From: Streptomyces sp. PsTaAH-137
GTDB taxonomy: Bacteria > Actinomycetota > Actinomycetes > Streptomycetales > Streptomycetaceae
NCBI RefSeq assembly: GCF_003259365.1
Contig: NZ_QLLY01000014.1
Coordinates: 128,199 to 192,198, forward strand
DNA: 64,000 nucleotides
Reading direction: 5' to 3'
In this document: one piece after another, positions 51,742 through 60,487 of the stretch
Position numbering within the stretch: the first letter of the stretch is position 1
How the letters are laid out: every line of letters starts with the position of its first letter
The notes under the pieces: model-generated
What the model saw: the letters and a program-made list of their open reading frames with translations, nothing else
What the model was told of the DNA's origin: nothing
The model's database searches: none
Program-made: the position numbers and the translations under genes

Positions 51742-52175
51742 GAAGCGCACAATAGCCCGCTCACCGTCCCGCGGAAGTCCCTGGTCAAAGAGTGTGACGA
51801 CGGCTACGTGACCAAATCGGCCATCGCACATGCGCGTTTCCGGGGTATGGTGGTAAAGAGCCCGCCGAGTGCAAGCCGCTTTGCCCCCACATCGCAACGG
51901 CGCTTGTACGCACATGCGACGGGCCGCACGAATGAGGATGCCCGGTCGGTGGCCCGATCGGCTCCGACCCGACAGCCCTCCGGGTCGTACGTCACAAGGC
52001 GTACGGATCGAGGAGGGGCCCTCAGCGGCACGAGCGCTCGAGCGTCGGCAGTGGTCCCGCGCCACCCGGCCCCACCGCAGCAGCGGATCAGGACCGGCGT
52101 ACCAACGGCACGGCACTGGCACGGTCAAGACCCCCGCGTTCGCCTCGCACCGCACCTCACAGAAGAGGCAACACC
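51742..52175 (+). promoter_or_regulatory. 434-base leader/promoter region before the DEAD-box helicase
   Basis: No gene is supported here. A TATGGT -10-like hexamer lies at 51846-51851 without a clear -35. GCACATGCG is repeated at 51826-51834 and 51910-51918. A 6-bp hairpin with GACCCG/CGGGTC arms lies around 51967-51987. Long leaders are common for cold-shock helicases, so regulation at RNA level is possible. Confidence 0.35.
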
Positions 52176-54593
52176 CTGACTACGCAGACTTCGACATTCC
52201 GTCAGCTCGGCATTCTCCCCGAGACGGCAGAGGCCCTTGAGGCAGTCGGCATCATCAATCCGTTTCCCATCCAGGAGATGACCCTCCCCGTCGCCCTCTC
52301 GGGCTCGGACGTCATCGGGCAGGCCAAGACCGGCACGGGCAAGACCCTCGGTTTCGGTCTGCCGCTCCTGGAGCGCGTCACCGTCCCCGCGGACGTCGAG
52401 GCCGGCCGGGCCACGCCCGAGCAGCTCACCGACACCCCGCAGGCCCTCGTCGTCGTACCGACGCGCGAGCTGTGCCAGCAGGTGACCAATGACCTCCTCA
52501 CCGCCGGCAAGGTGCGCAATGTCCGCGTCCTCGCCATATATGGCGGTCGCGCCTACGAGCCCCAGGTCGAGGCCCTCAAGAAGGGCGTCGACGTGATCGT
52601 CGGCACCCCGGGCCGGCTCCTCGACCTCGCGGGACAGAAGAAGCTGAACCTGTCGCATGTGAAGGCGCTCGTCCTCGACGAGGCCGACGAGATGCTCGAC
52701 CTGGGCTTCCTGCCCGACGTCGAGAAGATCATCAACATGCTGCCGGCGAAGCGTCAGACGATGCTGTTCTCGGCGACCATGCCGGGCGCCGTCATCGGCC
52801 TGGCCCGCCGCTACATGTCGCAGCCCACGCACATCCGCGCCACGTCGCCGGACGACGAGGGCGCGACCGTGCGGAACATCGCGCAGCACGTGTACCGCGC
52901 GCACAACATGGACAAGCCCGAGATGGTCGCGCGCATCCTCCAGGCCGACGGCCGCGGGCTCGCGATGATCTTCTGCCGTACGAAGCGCACGGCCGCCGAC
53001 ATCGCCGACCAGCTCAAGCGGCGCGGCTTCGCCTCCGGCGCGGTCCACGGCGACCTGGGCCAGGGCGCCCGCGAGCAGGCGCTGCGCGCGTTCCGCAACG
53101 GCAAGGTGGACGTGCTGGTCTGCACCGACGTCGCCGCCCGCGGCATCGACGTCGAGGGCGTCACGCACGTCATCAACTACCAGTCGCCCGAGGACGAGAA
53201 GACGTACCTCCACCGCATCGGCCGCACCGGCCGCGCGGGCAAGACGGGTACCGCGATCACGCTGGTCGACTGGGACGACATCCCGCGCTGGCAGCTGATC
53301 AACAAGGCCCTTGAGCTGACCTTCAACGACCCGGTGGAGACGTACTCGTCCTCCCCGCACCTGTTCGAGGAGCTGAGCATCCCGGTCGGCACCAAGGGTG
53401 TGCTGCCGCGTTCGGAGCGGACGCGCGCCGGGCTCGACGCCGAGGAGATCGAGGACCTGGGCGAGACCGGTGGCCGTGGCGCTTCGCCGCGCGGTGGCCG
53501 GGGCGGCCGTCCCTCGCAGGACCGCGACCGTCGTGACCGGGACCAGGGCCGCGAGCAGGAGCGCGAGCGTTCCGCCCGTACGCCGCGCCGTCGCCGCCGC
53601 ACCCGTAACGGCGAGCCGGTCTCCGCCGAGGCCGCGGCTACGGCTGCTCCCGTCAGCCCGGTCGCCGAGGACTCCTCCGCACCGGCCGAGCCGCGCACCC
53701 CGCGCCGTCGCCGCCGCACGCGCAGCGGTGCCGCCGCTGCCGTGAATCCGGCCGCTCCGACCGCGGCCGAGGCCGTCGTCGAGACCGCCGAGGCGGTCGT
53801 CGAGGCCGTGGCCCCGGTGACCGGGGCCGAGGCTCCCGCCAAGCCGCGTCGTCGTACGCGCAAGAAGGCGGAGGCCGCTGTCGAGACAGTCGAGACGGTC
53901 GTCGCCGCCGAGCCCGTCGCGGAGCCCGAGGCGAAGCCCGCTCGTGCCCGCACCCGTACGCGGAAGAAGGCGGAGGCCGTCGTCGACACGGTGGAGGCCA
54001 CCGTCGAGACCGCCGAGCCCAAGCCCGCGCGGACCCGCACCCGCAAGAAGGCGGAAGCCGCCGCCGAGTCGGTCGCGGCCGAGGCCACCACGGAGACCAC
54101 GCCGCGCCGGACCCGTAAGAAGGCCGAGCCGGTCGAGGCCGCCGAGGCCAAGCCGCGCCGTACGCGGAAGAAGGCGGAAGCCGCCGTCGACACCGCGGAG
54201 GCCGTCGAGGCCAAGCCCGCCACCCGCACGCGGAAGAAGGCCGCTGCGGCCCCCGCCGAGGCCGAGGCCGCCACGGAGACCAAGCCGCGCCGTACGCGGA
54301 AGAAGGCGGAGGCCGCCGTGGACACGGCGGAGGCCGTCGAGGCGAAGCCCGCCACGCGGACCCGCAAGAAGGCGGCAGCCGCTCCCGTCGAGACGGAGGC
54401 AGCCGCGGAGACCAAGCCGCGCCGCACCCGCAAAAAGGCGGAGGCCGCCGTCGACACCGTCGAGGCCAAGCCCGCCACCCGCACGCGCAAGAAGGCTGCC
54501 GCGGCTCCCGTCGAGACGGAGGCCGCCGCGGAAGCCAAGCCGCGCCGCACCCGCAAGAAGGCCGTCGCCGCGGTCGAGGCCCCCGAGGCCTGA
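52176..54593 (+). CDS. rhlE: DEAD-box RNA helicase (RhlE-type) with basic repeat tail
   Basis: An 805-residue DEAD-box helicase with all motifs: Q motif PFPIQ, AKTGTGKT, PTREL, TPGRLLD, LDEADEMLD, SATMP, FCRT, ARGID and HRIGRTGRAG. Residues 430 to the end are a Lys/Arg/Ala/Glu-rich tail with eleven TRKKA copies. It unwinds structured RNA, probably in ribosome assembly or decay. No ATG, GTG or TTG precedes the Q motif in frame, so the start is most likely CTG 52176, which has AGAGG 7 bases upstream. The internal ATG 52278 would remove the Q motif. Confidence 0.9.
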   Translation: MTTQTSTFRQLGILPETAEALEAVGIINPFPIQEMTLPVALSGSDVIGQAKTGTGKTLGFGLPLLERVTVPADVEAGRATPEQLTDTPQALVVVPTRELCQQVTNDLLTAGKVRNVRVLAIYGGRAYEPQVEALKKGVDVIVGTPGRLLDLAGQKKLNLSHVKALVLDEADEMLDLGFLPDVEKIINMLPAKRQTMLFSATMPGAVIGLARRYMSQPTHIRATSPDDEGATVRNIAQHVYRAHNMDKPEMVARILQADGRGLAMIFCRTKRTAADIADQLKRRGFASGAVHGDLGQGAREQALRAFRNGKVDVLVCTDVAARGIDVEGVTHVINYQSPEDEKTYLHRIGRTGRAGKTGTAITLVDWDDIPRWQLINKALELTFNDPVETYSSSPHLFEELSIPVGTKGVLPRSERTRAGLDAEEIEDLGETGGRGASPRGGRGGRPSQDRDRRDRDQGREQERERSARTPRRRRRTRNGEPVSAEAAATAAPVSPVAEDSSAPAEPRTPRRRRRTRSGAAAAVNPAAPTAAEAVVETAEAVVEAVAPVTGAEAPAKPRRRTRKKAEAAVETVETVVAAEPVAEPEAKPARARTRTRKKAEAVVDTVEATVETAEPKPARTRTRKKAEAAAESVAAEATTETTPRRTRKKAEPVEAAEAKPRRTRKKAEAAVDTAEAVEAKPATRTRKKAAAAPAEAEAATETKPRRTRKKAEAAVDTAEAVEAKPATRTRKKAAAAPVETEAAAETKPRRTRKKAEAAVDTVEAKPATRTRKKAAAAPVETEAAAEAKPRRTRKKAVAAVEAPEA
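53845..54590 (+). repeat. in-frame repeats encoding the basic helicase tail
   Basis: Degenerate repeats encode eleven TRKKA cores. The last six alternate in pairs (RRTRKKAEAAVDT and TRTRKKAAAAP), giving a unit of about 40 codons repeated three times. This points to expansion by slippage or unequal recombination. Confidence 0.8.
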
Positions 54594-54610
54594 GCGCACC
54601 GGTAGCAGGA

Positions 54611-54643
54611 GGCCCGGGTTCCGCACCATGCGGAGCCCGGGCC
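54611..54643 (+). terminator. terminator of the helicase gene
   Basis: Fifteen-bp arms with one mismatch (54611-54625, 54629-54643) and a 3-base loop lie 18 bases after the stop. Confidence 0.7.
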
Positions 54644-54687
54644 TTCGCGCTGTCGCCCCGGTGCGGAGCACGACGTAATCTCACGGC

Positions 54688-55557
54688 ATGAGCAGGCCCG
54701 CGACCTTCACCCCGCCCCCCGGCACCCGTGCGCACCGACTGGCCACCGCGAGGGGCGAGTTCGCCGCCCTCGTCGGGGAGCCGGATTCGGGGTCCGTGCG
54801 CGGCACCGTGCTGCTCCTTCCCGGGTTCACCGGCAGCAAGGAGGACTTCATCGCCCTGCACGGTCCGCTCGGCGCGGCCGGCTACCGCACGGTGGCCGTC
54901 GACGGGCGCGGGCAGTACGAGACGCCGGGACCCGTGGACGACGAAGCCCCTTATGCGCAGGCCGAGTTGGCTCAGGACGTGCTCGCCCAGGTCGCGGCGC
55001 TCGACGTACCGCGGGTGCATCTGCTCGGGCACTCGCTCGGCGGGCTCGTGGCGCGGGCGGCGGTCCTCGCGGACCCGGCGCCGTTCGCGTCGCTGACCCT
55101 GATGGCGTCGGGCCCGGCCGCCGTCACCGAGCCTCAGCAGCAGCGCGTCAAGCTGCTCCAGGGGGCGCTGGCCACCTTGGACATGGCCGAGGTCTGGGAG
55201 GCGATCCAGGCGCTCGACGCCGCCGACGACGTGGCCGATGTGCGCGGCGACGACGCCCGGGACGATCTGCGGCGGCGCTGGATGCTGAACAGCCCGGCCC
55301 AACTCATCGCCACCGGGCACCAGTTGTGCACCGAGCCGGACCGGGTCGCGGAGCTGGCCGCGCTCGCGCCCGCGGTGCACGTCCTGTCGGGTGAGCGCGA
55401 CGACACCTGGCCCGTGCCGCTGCTCGACGACATGGCGCGCCGCCTGGGCGCCGAGCGGTCCGTGATCACCGGGGCGGAGCACTCCCCCAACACCGACCGT
55501 CCGCTGGAGACGGCCGCGGCCCTGGCGGCCTTCTGGGACCGGCATCCCGCAGCGTGA
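54688..55557 (+). CDS. alpha/beta hydrolase
   Basis: A 289-residue alpha/beta hydrolase. LLPGFTGSKEDF forms the oxyanion strand, LGHSLGG the nucleophile elbow, SGERDDTWP the acid region and GAEHSPN the catalytic histidine. Substrate unknown. No ribosome site is seen. A TAATCT -10-like hexamer (54676-54681) ends 6 bases before the ATG, the pattern of leaderless genes in Streptomyces. Confidence 0.85.
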   Translation: MSRPATFTPPPGTRAHRLATARGEFAALVGEPDSGSVRGTVLLLPGFTGSKEDFIALHGPLGAAGYRTVAVDGRGQYETPGPVDDEAPYAQAELAQDVLAQVAALDVPRVHLLGHSLGGLVARAAVLADPAPFASLTLMASGPAAVTEPQQQRVKLLQGALATLDMAEVWEAIQALDAADDVADVRGDDARDDLRRRWMLNSPAQLIATGHQLCTEPDRVAELAALAPAVHVLSGERDDTWPVPLLDDMARRLGAERSVITGAEHSPNTDRPLETAAALAAFWDRHPAA

Positions 55558-55623
55558 CGCTGCGTAGGCGCACCACCCCGCTACCCGCCGGTAATTAGTT
55601 TCTCGAAAAATTTCTTTAGCGTA

Positions 55624-55650
55624 GGGAATGTTTGCAGGGGGCAACCCGTT
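55624..55650 (+). promoter_or_regulatory. SigR-type promoter of the 50-residue gene
   Basis: GGGAAT (55624-55629), 18 bases, GTT (55648-55650) match the SigR consensus exactly. The start codon of the small gene is 145 bases downstream. An AT-rich stretch (55590-55620) just upstream could hold a second promoter. Confidence 0.7.
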
Positions 55651-55794
55651 GTACCCATACAGAACGCGGGGCTCTCTAGTCACGCAATCCACTCTTAACG
55701 GGCAGGCAACCGCCTGGCCGTACGGCAGGACGAGACTGATGTCCTGCGCCAGCAGTTCTCCTTCAGGAGGATGACCAGACGAAGGGAGAAGCCC

Positions 55795-55947
55795 TTGCGC
55801 TTCGAAATCATGCGACTCGACGACGTCGACGGCACCGCCGTGGACACCACCGTCGTGGACGCCGCCTCCGTCAACCGGATCGTTCAGCAGGCGGCGGCCA
55901 TCGGCCAGCGTCTCTACATCCGCCCGGCCGAGTCGTCCGCCTCGTAA
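55795..55947 (+). CDS. 50-residue conserved small protein under a SigR-type promoter
   Basis: TTG 55795 has GGGAG 6 bases upstream, so this is a well-supported small gene. The product begins MRFEIMRLDDVDGTAVD and continues to a C-terminal RLYIRPAESSAS. It is an alpha/beta peptide without cysteines or membrane helix. I recall similar small proteins in other Streptomyces but know of no function. It is followed by an 18-bp-arm terminator, so it is a single-gene unit. Confidence 0.75.
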   Translation: MRFEIMRLDDVDGTAVDTTVVDAASVNRIVQQAAAIGQRLYIRPAESSAS

Positions 55948-55969
55948 CAGCGCGGCGACTTACACACTT

Positions 55970-56006
55970 CGAAGCCCCCGTACGCACGGTGCGTACGGGG
56001 GCTTCG
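55970..56006. terminator. convergent terminator, 18-bp perfect arms
   Basis: Arms 55970-55987 and 55989-56006 are perfectly complementary. It lies between the 50-residue gene and marC. Confidence 0.8.
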
Positions 56007-56035
56007 CATGTCCGCGTCTCCGCGGGGCGCGGTGG

Positions 56036-56641
56036 TCAGCCGGCCCGGATCACCTGGGTGATGCCGTTGATGATCTGCTGCACGGCGATCGCGGAGAGCA
56101 TCATGCCCGCGAGCCGGGTCACGAGGACCACGCCGCCGTCCTTGATGACGCGGATGATCACCAGCGAGTACCGCATGACCACCCAGAGCACGACATGGAT
56201 GGCGAGGATCGCCGACCAGACGGAGACCTGGGTCGCGAACGAGTGCGCCTTCTGCACGGCGAGGATCACCGAGACGATCGCGCCTGGCCCGGCGAGCAGC
56301 GGCATGCCGAGCGGGACGAGGGCGACGTTCACGTCCTTCGTCTGCTTCGGCTCGTCCGTCTTGCCGGTGAGCAGGTCGAGCGCGATCAGCAGCAGGAGCA
56401 GACCGCCCGCGATCATCAGGGCGGGCACGGAGACGTGCAGGTAGTCGAGGATCCGCTGGCCCAGGACGCCGAAGACGGCGATCACGCCGAAGGCGACGCA
56501 GACGGCCTGGAAGGCCATGCGCTTCTGGACCTTGGCGGGGCGGCCCGCGGTGAGGGCGAGGAAGATCGGAGTGATTCCGGGGGGATCCATAATCACAAAA
56601 AGCGTGAGAAAAAGGGATCCGAAGACGGCGACGTCGAACAC
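56036..56641 (-). CDS. MarC family integral membrane protein
   Basis: A 201-residue protein with six membrane helices. The MarC signature near the N terminus (FVIMDPPGITPIFLAL) and the later PLLAGPGAIVSVI are clear. The family was once linked to multiple antibiotic resistance but its true role is unknown. GTG 56641 has a weak AAGG about 11 bases upstream. It lies 51 bases after the PHP gene on the same strand. Confidence 0.9.
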   Translation of the reverse strand: MFDVAVFGSLFLTLFVIMDPPGITPIFLALTAGRPAKVQKRMAFQAVCVAFGVIAVFGVLGQRILDYLHVSVPALMIAGGLLLLLIALDLLTGKTDEPKQTKDVNVALVPLGMPLLAGPGAIVSVILAVQKAHSFATQVSVWSAILAIHVVLWVVMRYSLVIIRVIKDGGVVLVTRLAGMMLSAIAVQQIINGITQVIRAG

Positions 56642-56692
56642 AGTGGGGCTTGCCTTGCGAGAGTGGGGCGGAGCGGGGAGAAGAGGCGGATG

Positions 56693-57565
56693 TCAGACGC
56701 GGTGTCCGCCGGCGCCCGGCACCGGGAAGGCGCCGGTGGCCCGGCGGGTGATCTCCCCGTAGATCTCCGGGTCGGTGGTGTACTCGCCGAGCACACAGGT
56801 CTTGCGGCTGCCGTGGTAGTCCGAGGAGCCGGTGGTCAGCAGTCCGAGGTCGGCGGCGAGGCCGCGCAGACGGTCCCGGGTGGCCGGGTCGTGGTCCATG
56901 TGATCGACCTCGATGCCGTCGAGCCCGGCCTCGGCCAGCTTCGCGATCGACGTCTCGGGAACCGTGCGGCCGCGCTTGACGGCGGCCGGGTGCGCGAAGA
57001 CGGTGACTCCGCCCGCGGCCTTGACCAGGCGGATCGCCTCGAAGGGGTCGGTCTCGTGCTTCGGCACGTAGGCGCGGGCGCCGTCGGCCAGCCAGTTCTC
57101 GGTGAAGGCGTCGGAGACCGTGTCCACGACACCGAGCTCGACGAGCGCGGAGGCGATGTGCGGGCGGCCCACCGAGCCGTCCCCCGCGATCCGGGCGACC
57201 TGCTCCCAGGTGACGGGGACGCCCAGCTCGTTCAGCCGCGCGATCATGCCCTTGGCGCGCGGGACGCGGTCGTCGCGGACCAGCTCGCGCTCGGCGAGCA
57301 GCGCGGCGTCCTCGGGGTCGAACAGGTACGCCAGCATGTGCATGCTCACGCCGTCGAGGCGGCAGGAGAGCTCGGCGCCGGTGACGAGGGTCAGGCCCGT
57401 CGGCAGCTCGGCCAGCGCGGCGATCGCCTCGGCGTGCCCGCGCGTGGTGTCGTGGTCGGTGAGCGCCACGACGTCCAGGCCCTGCGCCGCGGCGTTGCGC
57501 ACCAGTTCGGCCGGGGTGTCCGTGCCGTCGGAAGCGGTGGAGTGGGTGTGCAGATCGATGCGCAC
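56693..57565 (-). CDS. PHP-domain metal-dependent phosphoesterase
   Basis: A 290-residue PHP protein. Metal-binding motifs are HTHST at residues 6-10, LTDHDT, later FAHP and SDYHG. YciV/RNase AM-like enzymes of this type act on nucleotides or short RNAs. GTG 57565 has GGAG 10 bases upstream; a longer frame reaches 57655. It is followed by marC and preceded, 184 bases away, by the DUF6758 gene. Confidence 0.88.
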   Translation of the reverse strand: MRIDLHTHSTASDGTDTPAELVRNAAAQGLDVVALTDHDTTRGHAEAIAALAELPTGLTLVTGAELSCRLDGVSMHMLAYLFDPEDAALLAERELVRDDRVPRAKGMIARLNELGVPVTWEQVARIAGDGSVGRPHIASALVELGVVDTVSDAFTENWLADGARAYVPKHETDPFEAIRLVKAAGGVTVFAHPAAVKRGRTVPETSIAKLAEAGLDGIEVDHMDHDPATRDRLRGLAADLGLLTTGSSDYHGSRKTCVLGEYTTDPEIYGEITRRATGAFPVPGAGGHRV

Positions 57566-57749
57566 GGCTGCGTACTCCAGGCTCGGACGGGCGGAAGGGA
57601 CCGCTCCAGGATAACGGGGATCGCACCCACTCCCGTCACGCCCGAATCGGGCCACGACCCCTTACCCGTACGCCTCGCGCCGGATCACCGTGCCGCGCTC
57701 ACCGCCATCACCGCAGAACGCGGGATCATCCATGACACGCGCATCGATA

Positions 57750-58388
57750 TCACTGCAGAACGCGCGGCGACAGCGCCCCGCACGGCAGCAGTTCCACCTC
57801 GGCGCCCGCGTCCCGCAGATCGGTCAGGACCAGCTCGTCGTACATCAGCAGCCCGGACGACGCGGGCCACACGATCGCCCACAGCCACAGCCCGCGCGCC
57901 TCGCCCGCGAAGACCGCGCGGTCGTCGGGGCCGCTCCGCACGTGCCACAGCGGGGTGGGCCGGCCGGCGGCGACCACCTTGGCGCTCGGCGGCCCGAGGA
58001 CGTCCATGTGCGGGCCGGGGTCGGGGCCCTCGATGCCCGCGTAGCGCGCGCCGAGTCCGACACCCAGCTCCTCGGCGACGAGCACCAGCTCACCCATGCC
58101 GCCGAGCGGCGCGGGTCCCGAGCAGGCGACGGCGGTGGCGCGGCCGCCGTGCCGGTCGTCCCCCGCGTTGGCCACTCCGGTGAACAGCCAGCCGACGGGG
58201 AGCGGCCACGGCATCCAGACGGGCACCTGGGCGCGGTGCACCACGACGCCGAGAGCCTCGACGCTGGGCGGGATCACAGGCTGCAGCGGGTGCACGGTGC
58301 CGTGCACATCGCACTGCCAGGAGTCGGCAAAGAGTCCGGGAGCCCTGACCCGGCCACCACACTTCGGGCAACTGGGTTCGCCCCTCAT
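57750..58388 (-). CDS. DUF6758 family protein with zinc-ribbon start
   Basis: A 212-residue actinobacterial protein. It opens with CPKCGGRV and then CDVHGTVHP, which suggests a small zinc site. The rest is alpha/beta with several tryptophans and no catalytic motif. ATG 58388 and GTG 58397 are both possible; GGGAGG lies 12 and 3 bases from them. The function is unknown. The PHP and marC genes follow on the same strand. Confidence 0.75.
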   Translation of the reverse strand: MRGEPSCPKCGGRVRAPGLFADSWQCDVHGTVHPLQPVIPPSVEALGVVVHRAQVPVWMPWPLPVGWLFTGVANAGDDRHGGRATAVACSGPAPLGGMGELVLVAEELGVGLGARYAGIEGPDPGPHMDVLGPPSAKVVAAGRPTPLWHVRSGPDDRAVFAGEARGLWLWAIVWPASSGLLMYDELVLTDLRDAGAEVELLPCGALSPRVLQ

Positions 58389-58486
58389 ACGGCCCACGGT
58401 CCTCCCCGTCCCGCGCCGCGTCAAGGACGATCACCCGTCCGGAGTGTGCCGGTACGGTGCGTCCCGCCCGCACATATAGATGTAGC

Positions 58487-58516
58487 TTGCATTAATTAGC
58501 CACGCTAACTTATTGT
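58487..58516 (+). promoter_or_regulatory. promoter with palindromic operator before the MFS gene
   Basis: TTGCAT (58487-58492) and TATTGT (58511-58516) are 18 bases apart in the most AT-rich patch of this part of the window. The inverted repeat TTAGC-CAC-GCTAA (58496-58508) lies within the spacer, as expected for a repressor operator. Confidence 0.5.
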
Positions 58517-58581
58517 GTGTATAGGTCAACCAACCGGTCGGGCATCCGCACCGGACGCGAGACGAAGGAAGTGGAACGGGC

Positions 58582-59838
58582 ATGAGCCACAGCAGTACAG
58601 GAGGTCCCGCCGAAGGGGACCCGTTCGACGCAGGTGCGGGCAGCATCCTGCGTCAACCGAAGGCGGTCTGGGCGACCGCCGGGGCATCCGTCGTCGCCTT
58701 CATGGGCATCGGGCTCGTCGACCCGATCCTGCCGTCGATCGCACAGGGCCTGAAGGCCACGCAGAGCCAGGTCTCCCTGCTCTTCACCTCGTACTTCCTG
58801 ATCACCGCCGTCGCGATGCTGGTCACCGGGTTCGTGTCCAGCCGGATCGGCGGCAAGAAGACGCTGCTCGTCGGGCTCGCGCTCGTCGTGATCTTCGCGG
58901 CCCTCTCCGGCACCTCGGACACCGTCGGCCAGCTGGTCGGCTTCCGGGCCGGCTGGGGTCTGGGCAACGCGCTCTTCGTGTCGACCGCGCTCGCCGTCAT
59001 CGTCGGCGCCGCGGCCGGTGGCTCGGCCGCCGCGATCCTGCTCTACGAGTCCGCGCTCGGCCTCGGCATGGCGTGCGGGCCGCTGGTGGGCGCCCTGCTC
59101 GGCAACGCCAGCTGGCGCTACCCGTTCTTCGGCACCGCGGCCCTGATGGCCATCGGGTTCATCTGCATCTCGCTGTTCCTGAAGGAGCAGCCCAAGCCCG
59201 CGCGGAAGACGTCGATCCTCGATCCCCTGAAGGCGCTCGGGCACGGCGGACTCGCCTCCGCGGCCGTCTCCGCGTTCTTCTACAACTACACGTTCTTCAC
59301 GGTGCTGGCCTTCACGCCGTTCGTGCTGAACATGACCCCGTACAAGTCGGGCGGCGTCTTCTTCGCCTGGGGCGTGCTGCTCGCGCTGTTCTCGGTGCTC
59401 GTCGCGCCGCGCATGCAGGCGAGGTTCGGCTCGCTCAAGGTGGTCGGCGGCTCGCTGGTGCTGCTCGCGATCGACGTGCTCGTGCTCGGCTACGGCAACC
59501 ACACCACCGCCATCGTCTGCACGATCCTGTCCGGCGCCTTCATCGGCGTGAACAACACGGTGTACACGGAGCTGGCGCTCGGCGTCTCGGACGCGCCGCG
59601 CCCTGTGGCGAGCGCCGGCTACAACTTCGTCCGGTGGTTCGCCGCCGCGGCCGCGCCGTACCTGGCGCCGAAGATCGAGGAGTGGACCGACATCCACGTC
59701 CCGTTCGTGGTCGCCGCGGTCACGGCCCTGCTCGGCGCCGTCGTGGTCTGGGTGCGCAGGAACGCGCTCACCCACGAGGCGGAGGAGCTGGAGCCGCGGC
59801 ACGCCACCGAGGACGGCGTCACCGTCTTCGCCAACTGA
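58582..59838 (+). CDS. MFS efflux transporter
   Basis: A 418-residue major facilitator with twelve membrane helices. The loop 2-3 signature appears as SRIGGKKTLLVG, and GMACGPLVGALLG fits the efflux-type motif C of drug/H+ antiporters. It probably exports a small toxic compound. ATG 58582 has GGAA about 6 bases upstream. A repressor-like operator lies in its promoter, but no regulator gene is adjacent. Confidence 0.88.
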   Translation: MSHSSTGGPAEGDPFDAGAGSILRQPKAVWATAGASVVAFMGIGLVDPILPSIAQGLKATQSQVSLLFTSYFLITAVAMLVTGFVSSRIGGKKTLLVGLALVVIFAALSGTSDTVGQLVGFRAGWGLGNALFVSTALAVIVGAAAGGSAAAILLYESALGLGMACGPLVGALLGNASWRYPFFGTAALMAIGFICISLFLKEQPKPARKTSILDPLKALGHGGLASAAVSAFFYNYTFFTVLAFTPFVLNMTPYKSGGVFFAWGVLLALFSVLVAPRMQARFGSLKVVGGSLVLLAIDVLVLGYGNHTTAIVCTILSGAFIGVNNTVYTELALGVSDAPRPVASAGYNFVRWFAAAAAPYLAPKIEEWTDIHVPFVVAAVTALLGAVVVWVRRNALTHEAEELEPRHATEDGVTVFAN

Positions 59839-59862
59839 TCCCCGTACCGCCTCCCGGCCGAG

Positions 59863-60453
59863 TCAGTCGAGAGCGACGGACCTGCGCAGCGGATCGCGCA
59901 GGTCCGTCCCGCTGTTCAGCCACTTCTCCTGGAGCTCGGCCGCGCCGTGCACCCGCTTCCACGCCGCCTCGTTCTGCGTCATGGGCAGCAGCGGCAGGAA
60001 CCGTACGGGGTCCATCGGCGCGTCCAGTTCGAGGTCCTCCACCAGGCCGCCCGACTCCGCCACGAGGACGGAGGTGAACGGCGCGCCCGGCCACAGCGGC
60101 TCGCCCACGTCCAGCGACGCGCCCGGGGCCACGACCACGCCCTCCACCTGCGGCGAGGCGGCGAGCACCGCGAGCGGCCTGAGCACCTTGTCGGTCTCGG
60201 CGAGCCCCGCGCGGACCGTCAGGACCAGCTCCGCGCGCGGCCCCTCGACCGGATCGGCGAGGGCCGCGGTCGGGTCGGCCATCGGCGCGGCGGACATCCC
60301 CAGCGTCGCGTAACGCACGACACCCTGGTCGGCGTCGGTGAAACGCAGCACCTCGATGCGGTCCGTGCCGAGGAACGTGACCGCCGCGCGCGCGTCCGGT
60401 TCGCCCAGGGCCGTGCGCAGCCGGGCCTCTACAAGCGCAAGAACTTCTCCCAT
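59863..60453 (-). CDS. suppressor-of-fused (SUFU) domain protein
   Basis: A 196-residue SUFU-like protein. The family core is seen in RAELVLTVRAG, a Pro/Leu-rich middle and the LLPMTQNEAAWKR end. Bacterial members are uncharacterised; some are immunity proteins, but no toxin gene is adjacent. ATG 60453 lies 6 bases after TATGCT with TTTACC 16 bases further up, so the mRNA is probably leaderless. It converges on the MFS gene, with 24 bases between their stops. Confidence 0.8.
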   Translation of the reverse strand: MGEVLALVEARLRTALGEPDARAAVTFLGTDRIEVLRFTDADQGVVRYATLGMSAAPMADPTAALADPVEGPRAELVLTVRAGLAETDKVLRPLAVLAASPQVEGVVVAPGASLDVGEPLWPGAPFTSVLVAESGGLVEDLELDAPMDPVRFLPLLPMTQNEAAWKRVHGAAELQEKWLNSGTDLRDPLRRSVALD

Positions 60454-60459
60454 CCCGTG

Positions 60460-60487
60460 AGCATAGAACTCGCATGGAACGGGTAAA
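60460..60487 (-). promoter_or_regulatory. leaderless promoter of the SUFU gene
   Basis: On the minus strand TTTACC (60482-60487) and TATGCT (60460-60465) are 16 bases apart. The -10 ends 6 bases from the ATG. Confidence 0.5.

Noticed and set aside
52278..52280. ATG 52278 as the helicase start
   Set aside because: It would cut off the conserved Q motif, which is encoded in the same frame upstream.
57703..57762. Direct repeat of a GCAGAACGCG-type word
   Set aside because: Two short copies with differing flanks lie around the DUF6758 stop; too weak for a regulatory claim.
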